Shown here: positions 10,147 through 19,590 of the stretch, piece after piece | How the letters are laid out: every line of letters starts with the position of its first letter | Numbering within the stretch: the first letter of the stretch is position 1 | Assembly (NCBI GenBank): GCA_000818945.1 | Contig: KN805372.1 | Coordinates: forward strand, 1,010,820 to 1,074,819 | Direction of reading: 5' to 3' | DNA length: 64,000 nucleotides | DNA from: Schizochytrium sp. CCTCC M209059 | Taxonomy: Eukaryota; Sar; Bigyra; Thraustochytrida; Thraustochytriidae | The notes under the pieces: model-generated | Told to the model about the DNA's origin: nothing | Databases searched by the model: none | The model's input: only the letters and a program-made list of their open reading frames with translations | Position numbers and translations under genes: made by a program

Positions 10147-12060
10147 ATGAAGATGGCCAGGACCGCGACCGCGACACGCGCGCTTCGCAGATGCAGGGTC
10201 TCTGGCAGCCTGCTGGCGCTTGCCATTCTAGCGCTTACAACGCCTTGCGCGCTTGCCGAAGAGCACAGCCAGGTTTGGACAGCGGGATCACAGATAGACG
10301 CGCAACTTGGCCCAAGAACCGTCGACAGCCTGCTTACAGTCGAAGGCATCTGGCCCAAGCTTGCGGGTTTTGACAAGTTCATTCGCCGCGCAAAGGATGC
10401 AATCACTGGCCAGACGCAGCAGGGCGGGCTGGAACGCTTTGTGTCGCGCCACCAAATCGCCATGCGGGATGGCGTGCTTCTCGACACAGTGGTCATCCGT
10501 GCAAGCTTGGAGCCAGGTGAAAGGCGCCCCACGCTACTTGCCCGATCGCCGTATGGTCCAACATCCGACCAAATCGCAGATCTCTTTATCGCATCCAACG
10601 ACATGGTGGCCGTGATTCAAGACCAACGGGGCACGTTCTTGAGCGGGGGCAAATTTAGCATGTGGAAAAACGACGGCGAGGATGGGTACGACACCATGGC
10701 CTGGATCGCAAAGCAGTTGTGGAGCAATGGCGAGGTTTACACTGCGGGCATCAGCGCCGACGCATGCGGTGCTTTTGCGCAAATAGTGTCGCGACCGCCT
10801 TGGCTCAAGGGCCAGTTTCTCATGCTTGCGTCGGGAAATGCGCACGAAACCATTTTTCCAGGCGGCGCATTTCGCGAGGGCCTCATTGAAGGCTGGATGG
10901 CGTCCATGGCTGCATCTACGCGCGGACATTCCCTTTTGCAAACACTGCCAGAGATCAAGGCGCACGAAGCGCTCAGCAGTTGGTACAGTAAAGTCGAGGC
11001 TGACAACTTTGTCGAAGGTGTTGACTGGCCGACAGTCCACCTTTCTGGCTGGTGGGACATTTTCTGCGGTCATCACCTTCGTGCCTTTGACGCTTTGTCG
11101 GCGCGTAGTCATCCAGCCGTGCGCCGCAATCATACAATCTTCGTTGGACCTTCAGGCCACTGTGAGCTCTTCAATCCAATTTCTACAACCTCTTTGCACG
11201 AGTCCAAGGCTTGGGTCAACGCCTATGGATACGTTACCGAATCGTTTGCAGGCCGGTGGGGCCCCTTTCGACGCAAAGTAAAACGTGTCAACTTTTTCGT
11301 CCAGGGGCCTACACATTTCGACGGCAACTGGCCTCACGACGGAAACTATTGGACTTCACTCGACGACTGGCCACTTTCCGAGCCCTGGAGACTCTATTTG
11401 GCAGACGAAAACGCTCTTTCCTCATCTCCTGCCGCAGCTGCAAGCGATCCAGGCATGCTTCGTTTCCGCTATCATCCGAGTCGGCCTGTGCCCACCCGAG
11501 GCGGCACGAATCTGATTCTTGCAATGCTGGGCCACGGCTGCGGCTCTGAGGATCAATCGGCGAACGAGAAACGCGACGACGTCCTCGTATTTACGACTCC
11601 TCGTCTGGAAGACTCCGTGGCAGTGACTGGGCGAATTTTTGCCAATCTCTTTGTGTCAAGCTCTGCTCGCGACACAGATTTCGCCGTCTCGCTGACGGAC
11701 GTCTATCCCGATGGCGAGCGATCCATGCTTGTCCGTTCTGGCATGCAGCGCATGCGCTGGCGAGACGACCCGCGTTGGGTGAGCGAACCTATGGAGCCAG
11801 GCAAAATCTATAACATCTCGCTGGACCTCTGGCCGACTTCGTATGTCTTCAATCGAGGGCACTCTATTCGTGTCACGGTGACTTCCTCTTCGGCCCCTTA
11901 CTACAAGCCCAACCCGAATTCGGATGAAGACATTGACGAGGAACACTTTTGGGACCGGCGCAGTGCGACGAACGCGATTCACTTTTCCGCACAGCATCCG
12001 TCGCACGTTGAGCTTCCCGTTGTGAAGCTTCATCAGCTGCCACAAAATTACGACTTTTAA
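10147..12060 (+). CDS. secreted CocE/NonD-type alpha/beta hydrolase (peptidase S15-like)
   Basis: 637 residues from the ATG at 10147; the open frame reaches further upstream only through non-ATG codons. The N-terminus is a good signal peptide: Arg-rich, then LLALAILAL, then a PCALA-type cleavage site. An alpha/beta hydrolase domain follows, then a C-terminal beta-rich domain of the X-Pro dipeptidyl-peptidase C-terminal type (FRYHPSRPVPTRGG through VELP). The likely triad is Ser203 (GISADAC), Asp304 (GWWDIF) and His338 (GPSGHCE). Relatives are cocaine-esterase-like acyl hydrolases and prolyl aminopeptidases. The nucleophile elbow is unusual: the usual G-x-S-x-x-G has Ala rather than Gly at the last position. 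Probably an exported or vacuolar esterase or peptidase; substrate unknown. Confidence 0.87.
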   Translation: MKMARTATATRALRRCRVSGSLLALAILALTTPCALAEEHSQVWTAGSQIDAQLGPRTVDSLLTVEGIWPKLAGFDKFIRRAKDAITGQTQQGGLERFVSRHQIAMRDGVLLDTVVIRASLEPGERRPTLLARSPYGPTSDQIADLFIASNDMVAVIQDQRGTFLSGGKFSMWKNDGEDGYDTMAWIAKQLWSNGEVYTAGISADACGAFAQIVSRPPWLKGQFLMLASGNAHETIFPGGAFREGLIEGWMASMAASTRGHSLLQTLPEIKAHEALSSWYSKVEADNFVEGVDWPTVHLSGWWDIFCGHHLRAFDALSARSHPAVRRNHTIFVGPSGHCELFNPISTTSLHESKAWVNAYGYVTESFAGRWGPFRRKVKRVNFFVQGPTHFDGNWPHDGNYWTSLDDWPLSEPWRLYLADENALSSSPAAAASDPGMLRFRYHPSRPVPTRGGTNLILAMLGHGCGSEDQSANEKRDDVLVFTTPRLEDSVAVTGRIFANLFVSSSARDTDFAVSLTDVYPDGERSMLVRSGMQRMRWRDDPRWVSEPMEPGKIYNISLDLWPTSYVFNRGHSIRVTVTSSSAPYYKPNPNSDEDIDEEHFWDRRSATNAIHFSAQHPSHVELPVVKLHQLPQNYDF

Positions 12061-13012
12061 GTTGACACTTTCCAGGTGTTGCCAGACGAAAGAAGACGAT
12101 CTTATTTATACATATACAACCTCGATCTTTGATAATCAAATCATTTGTTGCACGACGAACCGCGTAGAGGGAGAAGCTTTTCCAGTCATCGCAAAATCAC
12201 GACGTTTTTGGAAAAGGTGGACCTCTTTCCACGTGTTGTCAGGCGAAAGCAGACATTCCTGTTTCTCAATTCCCTATTCTTTAATCTTGAATGAAGGCCA
12301 AGCAAATCACTCGCTGTACTATCGTTCCGCGTAGAGAGAGGGTCTTCGAACACAAGGTCTCTGTTCGAGCCCGAGATTTTCCGGGTACAGAAGACAACTA
12401 CTGTCCGCCGCTCCGCCGTTCATTGCTTCTTGCGTGCAGCTGCGAACGATCGACCCTGTTCGTTATAGTGAGTAACTCATTAAATACAGCCATCTCTTCC
12501 ATGATTGTGCAAAGTTCTACAGAGCAGCCAAATGGGAGAGACGATTCGCGTGTTGAACTTGATGGGAAAAACAAAAACAAAAAAGTTTTAACACCGGAGA
12601 CCTCGAATTGCGGGCGGCTAATTGGGGGCCCGGATGGCGGCGGCGACGACGTGGCAGAGACACTATCTTCGCTGGCGTCGAGTACGCGAGCCGCGCCGCA
12701 CAGACCCGCGCCGCAGCCAGACAAACGGTCGCGCCAGTCGGCCGCGAGCCCCCGCACGCGTCTCGCGCCGCCAAAGTCGCCCGCCGGGCAAGAGCCTTGC
12801 ATTTGGCCCCCGCGTTCTTGACGTGCGCGCGAGAGCCTGCCGAGCCGACGACGGTTCGTCTAACCCCAAAGCGCGCACAGCGGTGGGGGAGCGAGCTCGT
12901 ACGAGCGCAGACGGCAGCAAGGACCGTGCGGAGAGGCGAACCTGCGGCGGCGGTCTTCGCCAGGGTTAGGGACGCGCCCAGACTCGCTTTGAACAGGGTA
13001 TAAACCGTGAAG
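12061..13012. other. intergenic region between hydrolase and Rab6
   Basis: About 950 bp. The left part contains an imperfect duplication (12068-12336). The right part is the GC-rich promoter and leader of the Rab6 gene, with gggtataaacc 13-16 bases before its ATG, too close to act as a TATA box for this start. No gene is seen. Confidence 0.6.
12068..12336. repeat. imperfect tandem duplication in the 3' flank of the hydrolase gene
   Basis: CTTTCCAGGTGTTGCCAGACGAAAG (12068-12092) recurs as ctttccacgtgttgtcaggcgaaag (12225-12249), and CCGCGTAGAG at 12160 recurs at 12327, so two copies of about 160 bp lie head to tail. They start just after the hydrolase stop codon. Confidence 0.65.
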
Positions 13013-13690
13013 ATGGCCTTAACGGCGCCCAAGGCTACCGTGAACACGGGGGCGGGAAATGGCAAAGCCGGTGCGCCGTCGATCCCACCGTTGGCAAAGT
13101 ACAAGCTGGTGTTTCTGGGCGACTTGAGCGTGGGGAAAACGGCCATCATTACCAGGTTTATGTACGACAGTTTTGACACGCAGTACGTGGCGACCATCGG
13201 CATCGACTTCTTATCCAAGACCATGTATCTCGAGGACAGAACTGTGCGTCTGCAGCTCTGGGACACGGCCGGCCAGGAGCGTTTTCGAAGCTTGATCCCT
13301 TCTTATATTCGGGACTCTTCGGTGGCGGTGGTCGTGTACGATATCACGAAGCGAGCGACGTTTCTCAACACGTCCAAGTGGATTGAGGACGTTCGCTCGG
13401 AGCGTGGCGACGACGTGGTCATCATGCTCGTGGGCAACAAGTCTGATAAGTCAGAGGAGCGCCAGGTTTCCACGGACGAGGGCGAGGAGCATGCCAAACA
13501 GGAAAATGTACTCTTCATTGAGACCAGCGCCAAGCTAGGATACAATATCAAGACGCTCTTTAGAAAATTGGCCACCGCGCTTCCAGGAATGGAGAATCAG
13601 ACTGTTGCCACCGATGAGCGCGTCGACCTCAAGCTTCAGCCCTCGCCAAACGATGACGGCCAGGGTGAGGAGTCGTCCTGCGCCTGCTAA
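13013..13690 (+). CDS. Rab6-type small GTPase
   Basis: 225 residues from the ATG at 13013 (an in-frame GTG six bases upstream was not used). A short Ala/Gly-rich N-terminus leads into a complete Ras-fold: P-loop GDLSVGKT, a switch I to switch II stretch with DTAGQERFRSLIP typical of Rab6, NKSD and ETSAK nucleotide-binding motifs, and a C-terminal CAC for double geranylgeranylation. Rab6/Ypt6 controls retrograde traffic through the Golgi. The Rab6 P-loop is normally GEQSVGKT; here Glu and Gln are Asp and Leu, outside the catalytic residues, so activity is probably kept. A 40-base C homopolymer starts 22 bases after the stop codon. Confidence 0.95.
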   Translation: MALTAPKATVNTGAGNGKAGAPSIPPLAKYKLVFLGDLSVGKTAIITRFMYDSFDTQYVATIGIDFLSKTMYLEDRTVRLQLWDTAGQERFRSLIPSYIRDSSVAVVVYDITKRATFLNTSKWIEDVRSERGDDVVIMLVGNKSDKSEERQVSTDEGEEHAKQENVLFIETSAKLGYNIKTLFRKLATALPGMENQTVATDERVDLKLQPSPNDDGQGEESSCAC

Positions 13691-13712
13691 GCCGTCTTTC
13701 GCCGTCACCGCG

Positions 13713-13752
<40 letters not shown>
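13713..13752. repeat. C40 homopolymer
   Basis: Forty consecutive C in the 3' flank of the Rab6 gene. This is remarkable for a homopolymer of C/G; its exact length may be an assembly or sequencing estimate. Confidence 0.95.
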
Positions 13753-14647
13753 TTAAGGATTCTTGTCTCACCCTCCTCTTTCTCCAGTTTGCTGACGCCA
13801 TTCATTGCAACATTTCACAAGAGCGTTCGTGTACGAGGGGAGGGGCGGGTAAATAGGGGCGAGAAAACAAATAAGTCATGCAGTGTTGGGGCACAACTCA
13901 ACTTTTCCAGCATTGCGCGGCTCGAGGACATTGACCGCGCCGGTCTCGATGAAACACTTACTTTTAACTGTGAGGCCAGAGACATGTTTTCGATTTGCGG
14001 GCCTCGGACCAATCTTCGTCCCGTGTACTCATCGTACACATGCCTCCGTGTGTTCTGTCTTTTTTTTTCCAGGCGCGTAAAAACTGCAATCTGTCTGCTG
14101 CGGTCGTGTTACCGTCAGCCATCGGACAATTGAAAAAAATCAACAACCTTATCACCATTGATCGACATAACTCTACCCTTTTCTCTCTTCTCCTTTTCCA
14201 GTTCTCTTTTTATTGCAAAACTACTCCTGAGATTGATCATCATTGTCGTCTCGTGCAACCGACTGTCATTTCGTTTTCGTGACACTTGAGCGAGCATTAT
14301 AGGCTCGCTCACTCGCTCGTCGTCTGGCTGGTTGGCGGCGCAGACCCCGATTGACTCGGACCCGAGCGATCGATTGATTGATCGATTCGCATCCACGTAG
14401 GCTCGCTCGCTGGGGCAGCGACGGCTTGGCGTGGGCTCGAGTGCGCGTGTGTTTCTCAAGAATATTCCGAAGAGCAGCGCAGAGTAGAGCCGCGCAAAGC
14501 AGCGCAGCGAAGAGGAGGCAAGTGCCGACCTTCGAGATTGGGGAGTCGAGGCGCAGCACGTGCGCGCACAGAACCACCACGCTTCGGCCCTCGCAAGGAA
14601 ACTCTCTTCAGAGTACGAGTGAGGCAACGCATACACAAACAGAGAAG
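13753..14647. other. intergenic region between Rab6 and the WD40 gene
   Basis: About 900 bp with no convincing gene. It holds the Rab6 3' end and, at the right, the promoter and leader of the WD40 gene, including a GCTCGCTCACTCGCTCG-type stretch (about 14283-14320) and ATTGATTGATCG units (about 14370-14386). Confidence 0.55.
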
Positions 14648-16000
14648 ATGGACGAGAGCATGGATCTCGAAACAAACGGCGCTGGTGCTTCGCAGCAGCA
14701 GAACCAGCAGCAAGGCACGAGCACGGGAGCCAGTGCCAGCAAAGGGGACGATGACGTCTGGGCCGTCAACGAAGACGATGTCGAGGAGGTGGATGACAGC
14801 AAGCCCTTTGTGCAAGGCCAAGATGCCAATGACGATGATGACGATGACGATAATGTTGAATTGGCCGAAACAACCGAAGGCGAAGTCAAGGTTGGCGCCG
14901 ATGACGCAGAGGGCGAATCCCAAAGCGCCGAGCCGCCCCAAGTTCCGGCAGATGGTGCTGCATTTGCATTTGCGCAGCACTCAGACTCAGTATACTGTGT
15001 AGCCCTGAGTGCAGATGGGTCCCGCGCCCTGAGTGGCGGCGGCGACGATACAGCATACCTCTGGGGAACAAAGGACGGCACCCCTGTTGTCAAACTTAGT
15101 GGCCACACCGACACGATTGTAGACTGCGGCTTTTCCGCCGATGGGTCAATGTGCGCCACCAGTGGTTACGATGCGGCTGTGCGCGTATGGAACTCGGACA
15201 CTGGCGCGCTCGTGACGACCCTTGACGGTCCATCAACCGAGATCGAGTGGATTCGCTGGCACCCGTCTGGCAATGTCCTCATGGGCGGCTCCGAGGATGC
15301 AACTGTTTGGGTGTGGGACTTGACGCAGGGGCCCAGCTTTGGACAATGCCTTGGCGTCCTGGCTGGCCACGAAGGGAGTGTAACGTGCGGACTTTTCACG
15401 CCAAACGGTAAGCGTATCGTCACGGGGTCTCTCGACGGTACGGTGCGTCTCTGGGATCCCAAGACTTGGACGTGCGCACACACCTTTGCTGGCCATGAGT
15501 GGCATCAAGGCGGCGTTGTGAGCCTTGTGTGCCACCCGTCGCAACCGATGATCGCCGCCGGAGGCGTCGATGGCACTGTGCGTCTTGCGCGCCTTGAAAC
15601 GCGCAAGATTGTCGCTTCGTTTCAGCATGATGCTCCCAAGGCAGGCGCCGCTGGCGAAGCAGAGGTTGGCTCGGTCGAGTCTGTTGATTTTTCGGACACC
15701 CTGCCGTTTGTGGCGTCAGGCGCAACAGATGGCACGGTCAAGATTTGGGACCTCAATACGCAGACGTGCAGACAGGTCTTGCGTCACGAGGACGCAGTGG
15801 TTCGCGTGCGCTTTGTACCGGGCTCGCCGACTCTGATTTCTTGCTCTGCAGACGGAACTACGCGAATGTGGGACGCGCGATCTGGCCAGCAGATGCGCGT
15901 GCTCACGCATCATGGGAACATGGTTCTCAACTTTGCGATGCGCCCTGGTATTTTTGTATCCTGCTCAGATGACCACACTTGCCGCGTGGTGCACGGCTAA
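14648..16000 (+). CDS. AAMP/Sqt1-like WD40 repeat protein
   Basis: 450 residues from the ATG at 14648; an upstream open extension starts with a non-ATG codon and looks like leader sequence. The N-terminal 95 or so residues are acidic and Gln-rich, with VWAVNEDDVEEVDDS and a run of Asp. The rest is a WD40 propeller of about seven to eight blades (e.g. DTAYLWGT, AAVRVWNS, GTVRLWDP, GTVKIWDL, GTTRMWDA). The acidic head with this propeller matches angio-associated migratory cell protein (AAMP) of animals and yeast Sqt1, the chaperone that loads ribosomal protein uL16 (Rpl10). A role in 60S assembly is therefore likely but inferred. Another WD40 protein is possible. Confidence 0.85.
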   Translation: MDESMDLETNGAGASQQQNQQQGTSTGASASKGDDDVWAVNEDDVEEVDDSKPFVQGQDANDDDDDDDNVELAETTEGEVKVGADDAEGESQSAEPPQVPADGAAFAFAQHSDSVYCVALSADGSRALSGGGDDTAYLWGTKDGTPVVKLSGHTDTIVDCGFSADGSMCATSGYDAAVRVWNSDTGALVTTLDGPSTEIEWIRWHPSGNVLMGGSEDATVWVWDLTQGPSFGQCLGVLAGHEGSVTCGLFTPNGKRIVTGSLDGTVRLWDPKTWTCAHTFAGHEWHQGGVVSLVCHPSQPMIAAGGVDGTVRLARLETRKIVASFQHDAPKAGAAGEAEVGSVESVDFSDTLPFVASGATDGTVKIWDLNTQTCRQVLRHEDAVVRVRFVPGSPTLISCSADGTTRMWDARSGQQMRVLTHHGNMVLNFAMRPGIFVSCSDDHTCRVVHG

Positions 16001-16356
16001 TCAATTTTCACAATTTTTTTTGTCTAATGTCTCACTGCCAGAGCGAGCTCTGCGGCAGCACCATGTCCTTTCTCTTTGTCCTCTTTCGTTGGTTTGAATT
16101 GGAGTTGTTCTTTTGATCACCCAGCTCGGTCATTACAACCTTGCAAAGCAAATCACAACTGCCACCCAATAAGAATTGTAAGTGCGCCAACAGCGGACTT
16201 GCGAACGGAAAAAAGAAGTGCAAAATGCCTGGATCGGTGGGTGTACTACGCAGGAAAGTAGGAGAGGTGGAAATGTCGGCTGGAATACACACGTATGTGG
16301 CGGAGAAGAACGCTTGCTCTCTGCTTTGGCAGGGCTAGAAAACCCTGGTATGGGGC
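16001..16356. other. convergent 3' intergenic region
   Basis: 356 bp between the stop codons of the WD40 gene and the formylglycine-generating enzyme. It holds both 3' ends; no gene or striking repeat is seen. Confidence 0.65.
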
Positions 16357-17673
16357 TTAATCTTCGCCGGTATCGCGCGCACAGCGGAATCCCAGATTTT
16401 GAGAGCTGCTGTCAGCCGTATTGTGCGAGCGCGCATCGACGCGATAGCGATAGCAGTACGAAATGTGGCACATGTAAGAGCCGCCCTTTTTGACACGCTC
16501 GACGGCAGGATCATCAATGCGGCCGGCAATTTCTACCTGGAAGTCGGTCAACATACCGCCGCCCGGGGCTGTGAGATGATGACGCGTGTTCCATGCGTCA
16601 GCAACCCACTCCCACACGTTACCAATAATATTTTTCAGCCCAAACTTGTTCTGGGCGCCAAAGCTATCAACTGGACTCGCCCAAATGTAGCCGTCCTCTC
16701 CAGTATTGTTTTCAGGGAAGTGGCCCTGCCAGAGATTTGCGCGGTGTGTTTCATTTGGCGTCATCTCGGCGCCCCAAGGAAAGAGCACCCCTTCGAGATC
16801 GCCCTTGGCAGCGCGCTCGAACTCTGCTTCGCGAGGTAGACGCTTTCCTGCCCACTCGCAGTACGCGCGAGCGTCGTTATGTGTGACATGTGTCACGGGA
16901 TAGTCGAGCTTGTCCTGCAAGACGACGTCACTGTCCGGGCCGTCGGGATGCAGCCAGTTCGCGCCATTCACGGGCGCCCACCACGGCACCTCCTGAACTT
17001 GAACCGTAATTTCCTCGCGAAGCTTCTCGGAGAGGGTCCCAAGGAAGCAAAAGGACCAACCAAAACTTTCCGCTTCTGTAATGTACTTTGTATCGAGCAC
17101 GAACTCGGCAAACTGTCGATTCGAGACCTCCATCTCGTCGAGCTCGAACTCGCTGAGTCGGACACGACGAGCGGGCCCTTCGGCGTCTCCGGGAATTTGC
17201 GGATCATCTGTGCCCATGGTAAACTCACCCGCTGGGATAAAGACCATGGGCATGGGGCGCACAAGGTCAGGATCCATGCGCCCGGCCTCGATGTACGCTT
17301 GCAGTTCGTCAAACACAGGCGCGGAGTCAAGCTCGTGTTTCTCAGCTGAGGTGGTCTTCAAGGAAGGCTCTTGCTGCTCTGTTTTTTTATGCTTGTCTTG
17401 TTCGAGCATGTCTCCGAGGGCAGACGCCCGGTTCTGCGCATCCGCGCATCCGCATGAGGCTTCCGCGTCGGCTTCTGCGTTGCCTTCGGCGTCTGCATTT
17501 CCCTCCTCCTCCTCGTCGAATCTTGCCGCGCATCCACCTTCGACGCCGCCTCTTGCTTCAGCCTCGATTGCCTCAGCAACGTCGACTGCCGAAAGCGCAA
17601 GCGCGAGCGCGAGCACCACCACAAGCACTAGGGCGAGGGCCCGAGCTCGTTGAGGCGGCGCCAAGCGTCCCAT
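16357..17673 (-). CDS. formylglycine-generating enzyme (sulfatase-modifying factor, SUMF1-like)
   Basis: 438 residues from the ATG at 17673, chosen because it gives a signal peptide (MGRLAPPQ, then a Leu/Ala/Val-rich core). After an acidic low-complexity stretch the FGE-sulfatase domain starts at about residue 145 (MVFIPAGEFTMGTDDP). The redox pair is C402 and C407 in SYMCHISYCYRYR, matching Cys336 and Cys341 of human FGE, and NPxE-type glycosylation and calcium-site segments are retained. In the ER lumen FGE oxidises a cysteine in nascent sulfatases to formylglycine, without which type I sulfatases are inactive. Its presence implies active sulfatases in this organism. The gene diverges from ATP synthase gamma; a GTGCC repeat lies 38 bases upstream of its start. 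Confidence 0.96.
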   Translation of the reverse strand: MGRLAPPQRARALALVLVVVLALALALSAVDVAEAIEAEARGGVEGGCAARFDEEEEGNADAEGNAEADAEASCGCADAQNRASALGDMLEQDKHKKTEQQEPSLKTTSAEKHELDSAPVFDELQAYIEAGRMDPDLVRPMPMVFIPAGEFTMGTDDPQIPGDAEGPARRVRLSEFELDEMEVSNRQFAEFVLDTKYITEAESFGWSFCFLGTLSEKLREEITVQVQEVPWWAPVNGANWLHPDGPDSDVVLQDKLDYPVTHVTHNDARAYCEWAGKRLPREAEFERAAKGDLEGVLFPWGAEMTPNETHRANLWQGHFPENNTGEDGYIWASPVDSFGAQNKFGLKNIIGNVWEWVADAWNTRHHLTAPGGGMLTDFQVEIAGRIDDPAVERVKKGGSYMCHISYCYRYRVDARSHNTADSSSQNLGFRCARDTGED

Positions 17674-17710
17674 CCTGCTCCTCCTCCTCGAGGTGAAGAG
17701 TCGCCTTGCC

Positions 17711-17750
17711 GTGCCGTGCCGTGCCGTGCCGTGCCGTGCCGTGCCGTGCC
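17711..17750. repeat. (GTGCC)8 pentanucleotide repeat
   Basis: Eight exact GTGCC units, directly upstream of the FGE start and probably in its 5' leader or core promoter. Confidence 0.93.
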
Positions 17751-18500
17751 GCGTAGACGAGTCCCGGACGCTGCCAGCTGCCGCTCGCGCGCCCCGCGCT
17801 TCCCCTCCCGGCCCCCGCGCACGAAGTCCAGGTCTCGCTCGCGTTCGACGTTTGCCGCCAGAGCTGTCCGAGTCGTCCAAGGTCCAAAAACGAGAAGCCC
17901 CCCCCCGCCCACTTCGTGCGCAACCCCTTTTGGAAAGCACCTAAATCCCGCGCGAGGGAAGATTCTAGTGTCCTGCCTCCCCTTCGCGGCACCGGGGAAT
18001 CTCTCGCACATGGTGCCCCCGCTACTGCGAACGGTGCACTGATCACACATTCCCCCGTCACTGGTTAAATCTGCGCTTCAGCCTACACCTACCTGCAGGA
18101 AATGCCCGCGACCCGCCGCCGGGACTCCACTCGGGATAACCAAGTTAGAAAATTAATCCGAGACTGAATCAGGTAAACAGCGCTCAGTGGCGCAGGAAGA
18201 GAAATGGCCGAGAACACACTGAGAGGTGCAAGGAGAAGTAACGTGAAGATGGCGCGCAGGGACGGGTAAACCTGTGAGGGCGGGGAAGATCCGCCGGCGC
18301 GGCGCTTTGCTGCCGCACATCCTGGCTGCAGGCGCAGGGCGCGGTTTGCGGCCCTGTGTGCGGCGCGGATAGGCGACTTGCGGCGGCTCGCGCAAGTGGG
18401 CTATCCGCGGCTGCAAGTGCGGCGCGGGTGGCGGCGGCGGCGCAGCGCAAGGCCGCGGCGCCGCGCAGACAGACCGCTCTTCGCGCAGGCAGCAGGCACG

Positions 18501-18524
18501 CAGCAGCAGCAGCAGCAGCAGCAG
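18501..18524. repeat. (CAG)8 trinucleotide repeat
   Basis: Eight exact CAG units about 120 bases upstream of the ATP synthase gamma start, followed by GGCAGGCAGG and an ACGC run. Confidence 0.9.
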
Positions 18525-18645
18525 CGGCAGGCAGGCACGCACGCACGCACGCGAGCGTCGAGAGCAGCTTGTCGTCGAAGCGGCGGCGTCTTCTTTCCCG
18601 GTGCGGCGAAGCAGACGCGTAGGTTCATTCATCACTTAAGCTAAG

Positions 18646-19590
18646 ATGCTCGGCAGGGTCGCGACGCGCGGGGTGTCGGCCGGCGGCGCCGTGAACAAGC
18701 TGCAGTCGCGCGGCTTCGCGGAGAACCTGAAGGAGATTCAGGTCCGCATCCAGTCGACCGAGAACATCCGCAAGATTACCGCGTCGATGAAGATGGTGAG
18801 TGCCGCCAAGCTCCGCGGCGACCAGGAGCGCCTCGATCAGGGCCGGCCATTCGGCAAGACCGTCGAGAAGCTCTTCAGCGCCACCCCCGGCGAGGACGAC
18901 ACCCCCGTGCCCCCCGCCAAGAGCCCCGTCTACGTCGTCGTGAGCTCTGACCGTGGTCTCTGCGGTGGTGTCAACTCGGCCGTGGCCAAGGTGACCAAGG
19001 CTGCCGTCGACAGTGACGTGGCCAACGGCCTCAGCCCCAAGATTTTCGTCGTTGGTGACAAGGGTTCCGGCCCCCTCGTTCGCACTCACGGCGAGTACCT
19101 TCTTGGTCAGATCAACGAGCCCTGGAAGACCCCGGTCAACTTTGATAAGGCCTGCATCATTGCCAACCGCATCATGGAGGCCTGCCCCGAAGCCGACTCC
19201 TACAACATCGTCTTCAACCGCTTTGTGTCCGCGATTGTCTACGAGACCGAGGTCAACAAGAACGTCAACTTTGCCGGCATTGGCAACGTCGACGACGAGT
19301 CTGCCGCCGAGAAGCCCTTCCCCCTCAACAAGTACGAGGGCGAACTTGAGTCTTCCGAGGAGCAGCTTCTCAACCTTACCGAGTACGGTCTCGCTGTCCA
19401 GCTCTACGGCTGCTTCATTGAGAACGCCACCTCGGAGCAGTCCTCGCGTATGACTGCCATGGAGAACGCCAGCAAGAACGCCTCTGAGATGGTGGAGAAG
19501 CTCACTATCCGCTACAACCGCGCTCGCCAGGCCAAGATTACCACCGAGCTCATTGAGATTATCTCCGGTGCTGAGTCTCTTGAGGGCTAA
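18646..19590 (+). CDS. mitochondrial F1 ATP synthase gamma subunit
   Basis: 314 residues. Gamma is the central rotating shaft of F1, coupling proton flow to ATP synthesis on alpha3beta3. The first 20-25 residues (MLGRVATRGVSAGGAVNKLQ) form a mitochondrial presequence. The N-terminal helix NIRKITASMKMVSAAKL and the C-terminal helix SRMTAMENASKNASEMVEKL are the family's two signature coiled-coil arms. SSDRGLCGGVN is the conserved Rossmann-like segment. Length and ends agree with the family. Codon use is strongly biased to C-ending codons, typical of a highly expressed gene. Confidence 0.97.
   Translation: MLGRVATRGVSAGGAVNKLQSRGFAENLKEIQVRIQSTENIRKITASMKMVSAAKLRGDQERLDQGRPFGKTVEKLFSATPGEDDTPVPPAKSPVYVVVSSDRGLCGGVNSAVAKVTKAAVDSDVANGLSPKIFVVGDKGSGPLVRTHGEYLLGQINEPWKTPVNFDKACIIANRIMEACPEADSYNIVFNRFVSAIVYETEVNKNVNFAGIGNVDDESAAEKPFPLNKYEGELESSEEQLLNLTEYGLAVQLYGCFIENATSEQSSRMTAMENASKNASEMVEKLTIRYNRARQAKITTELIEIISGAESLEG

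Larger units (their letters stand above)
17674..18645. promoter_or_regulatory. divergent promoter region (FGE / ATP synthase gamma)
   Basis: 972 bp between divergent start codons. It includes (GTGCC)8 next to FGE and a CAG run near the gamma-subunit gene. Open frames here are GC-driven or repeat-driven and I call none. Confidence 0.55.

Noticed and set aside
14378..14647. 90-codon N-terminal extension of the AAMP-like protein
   Set aside because: It starts at a non-ATG codon and encodes Arg/Ala-rich sequence; the ATG at 14648 begins the typical acidic head.
17674..17940. 89-codon N-terminal extension of FGE
   Set aside because: It starts at a non-ATG codon, is translated from the GTGCC repeat, and would bury the signal peptide.
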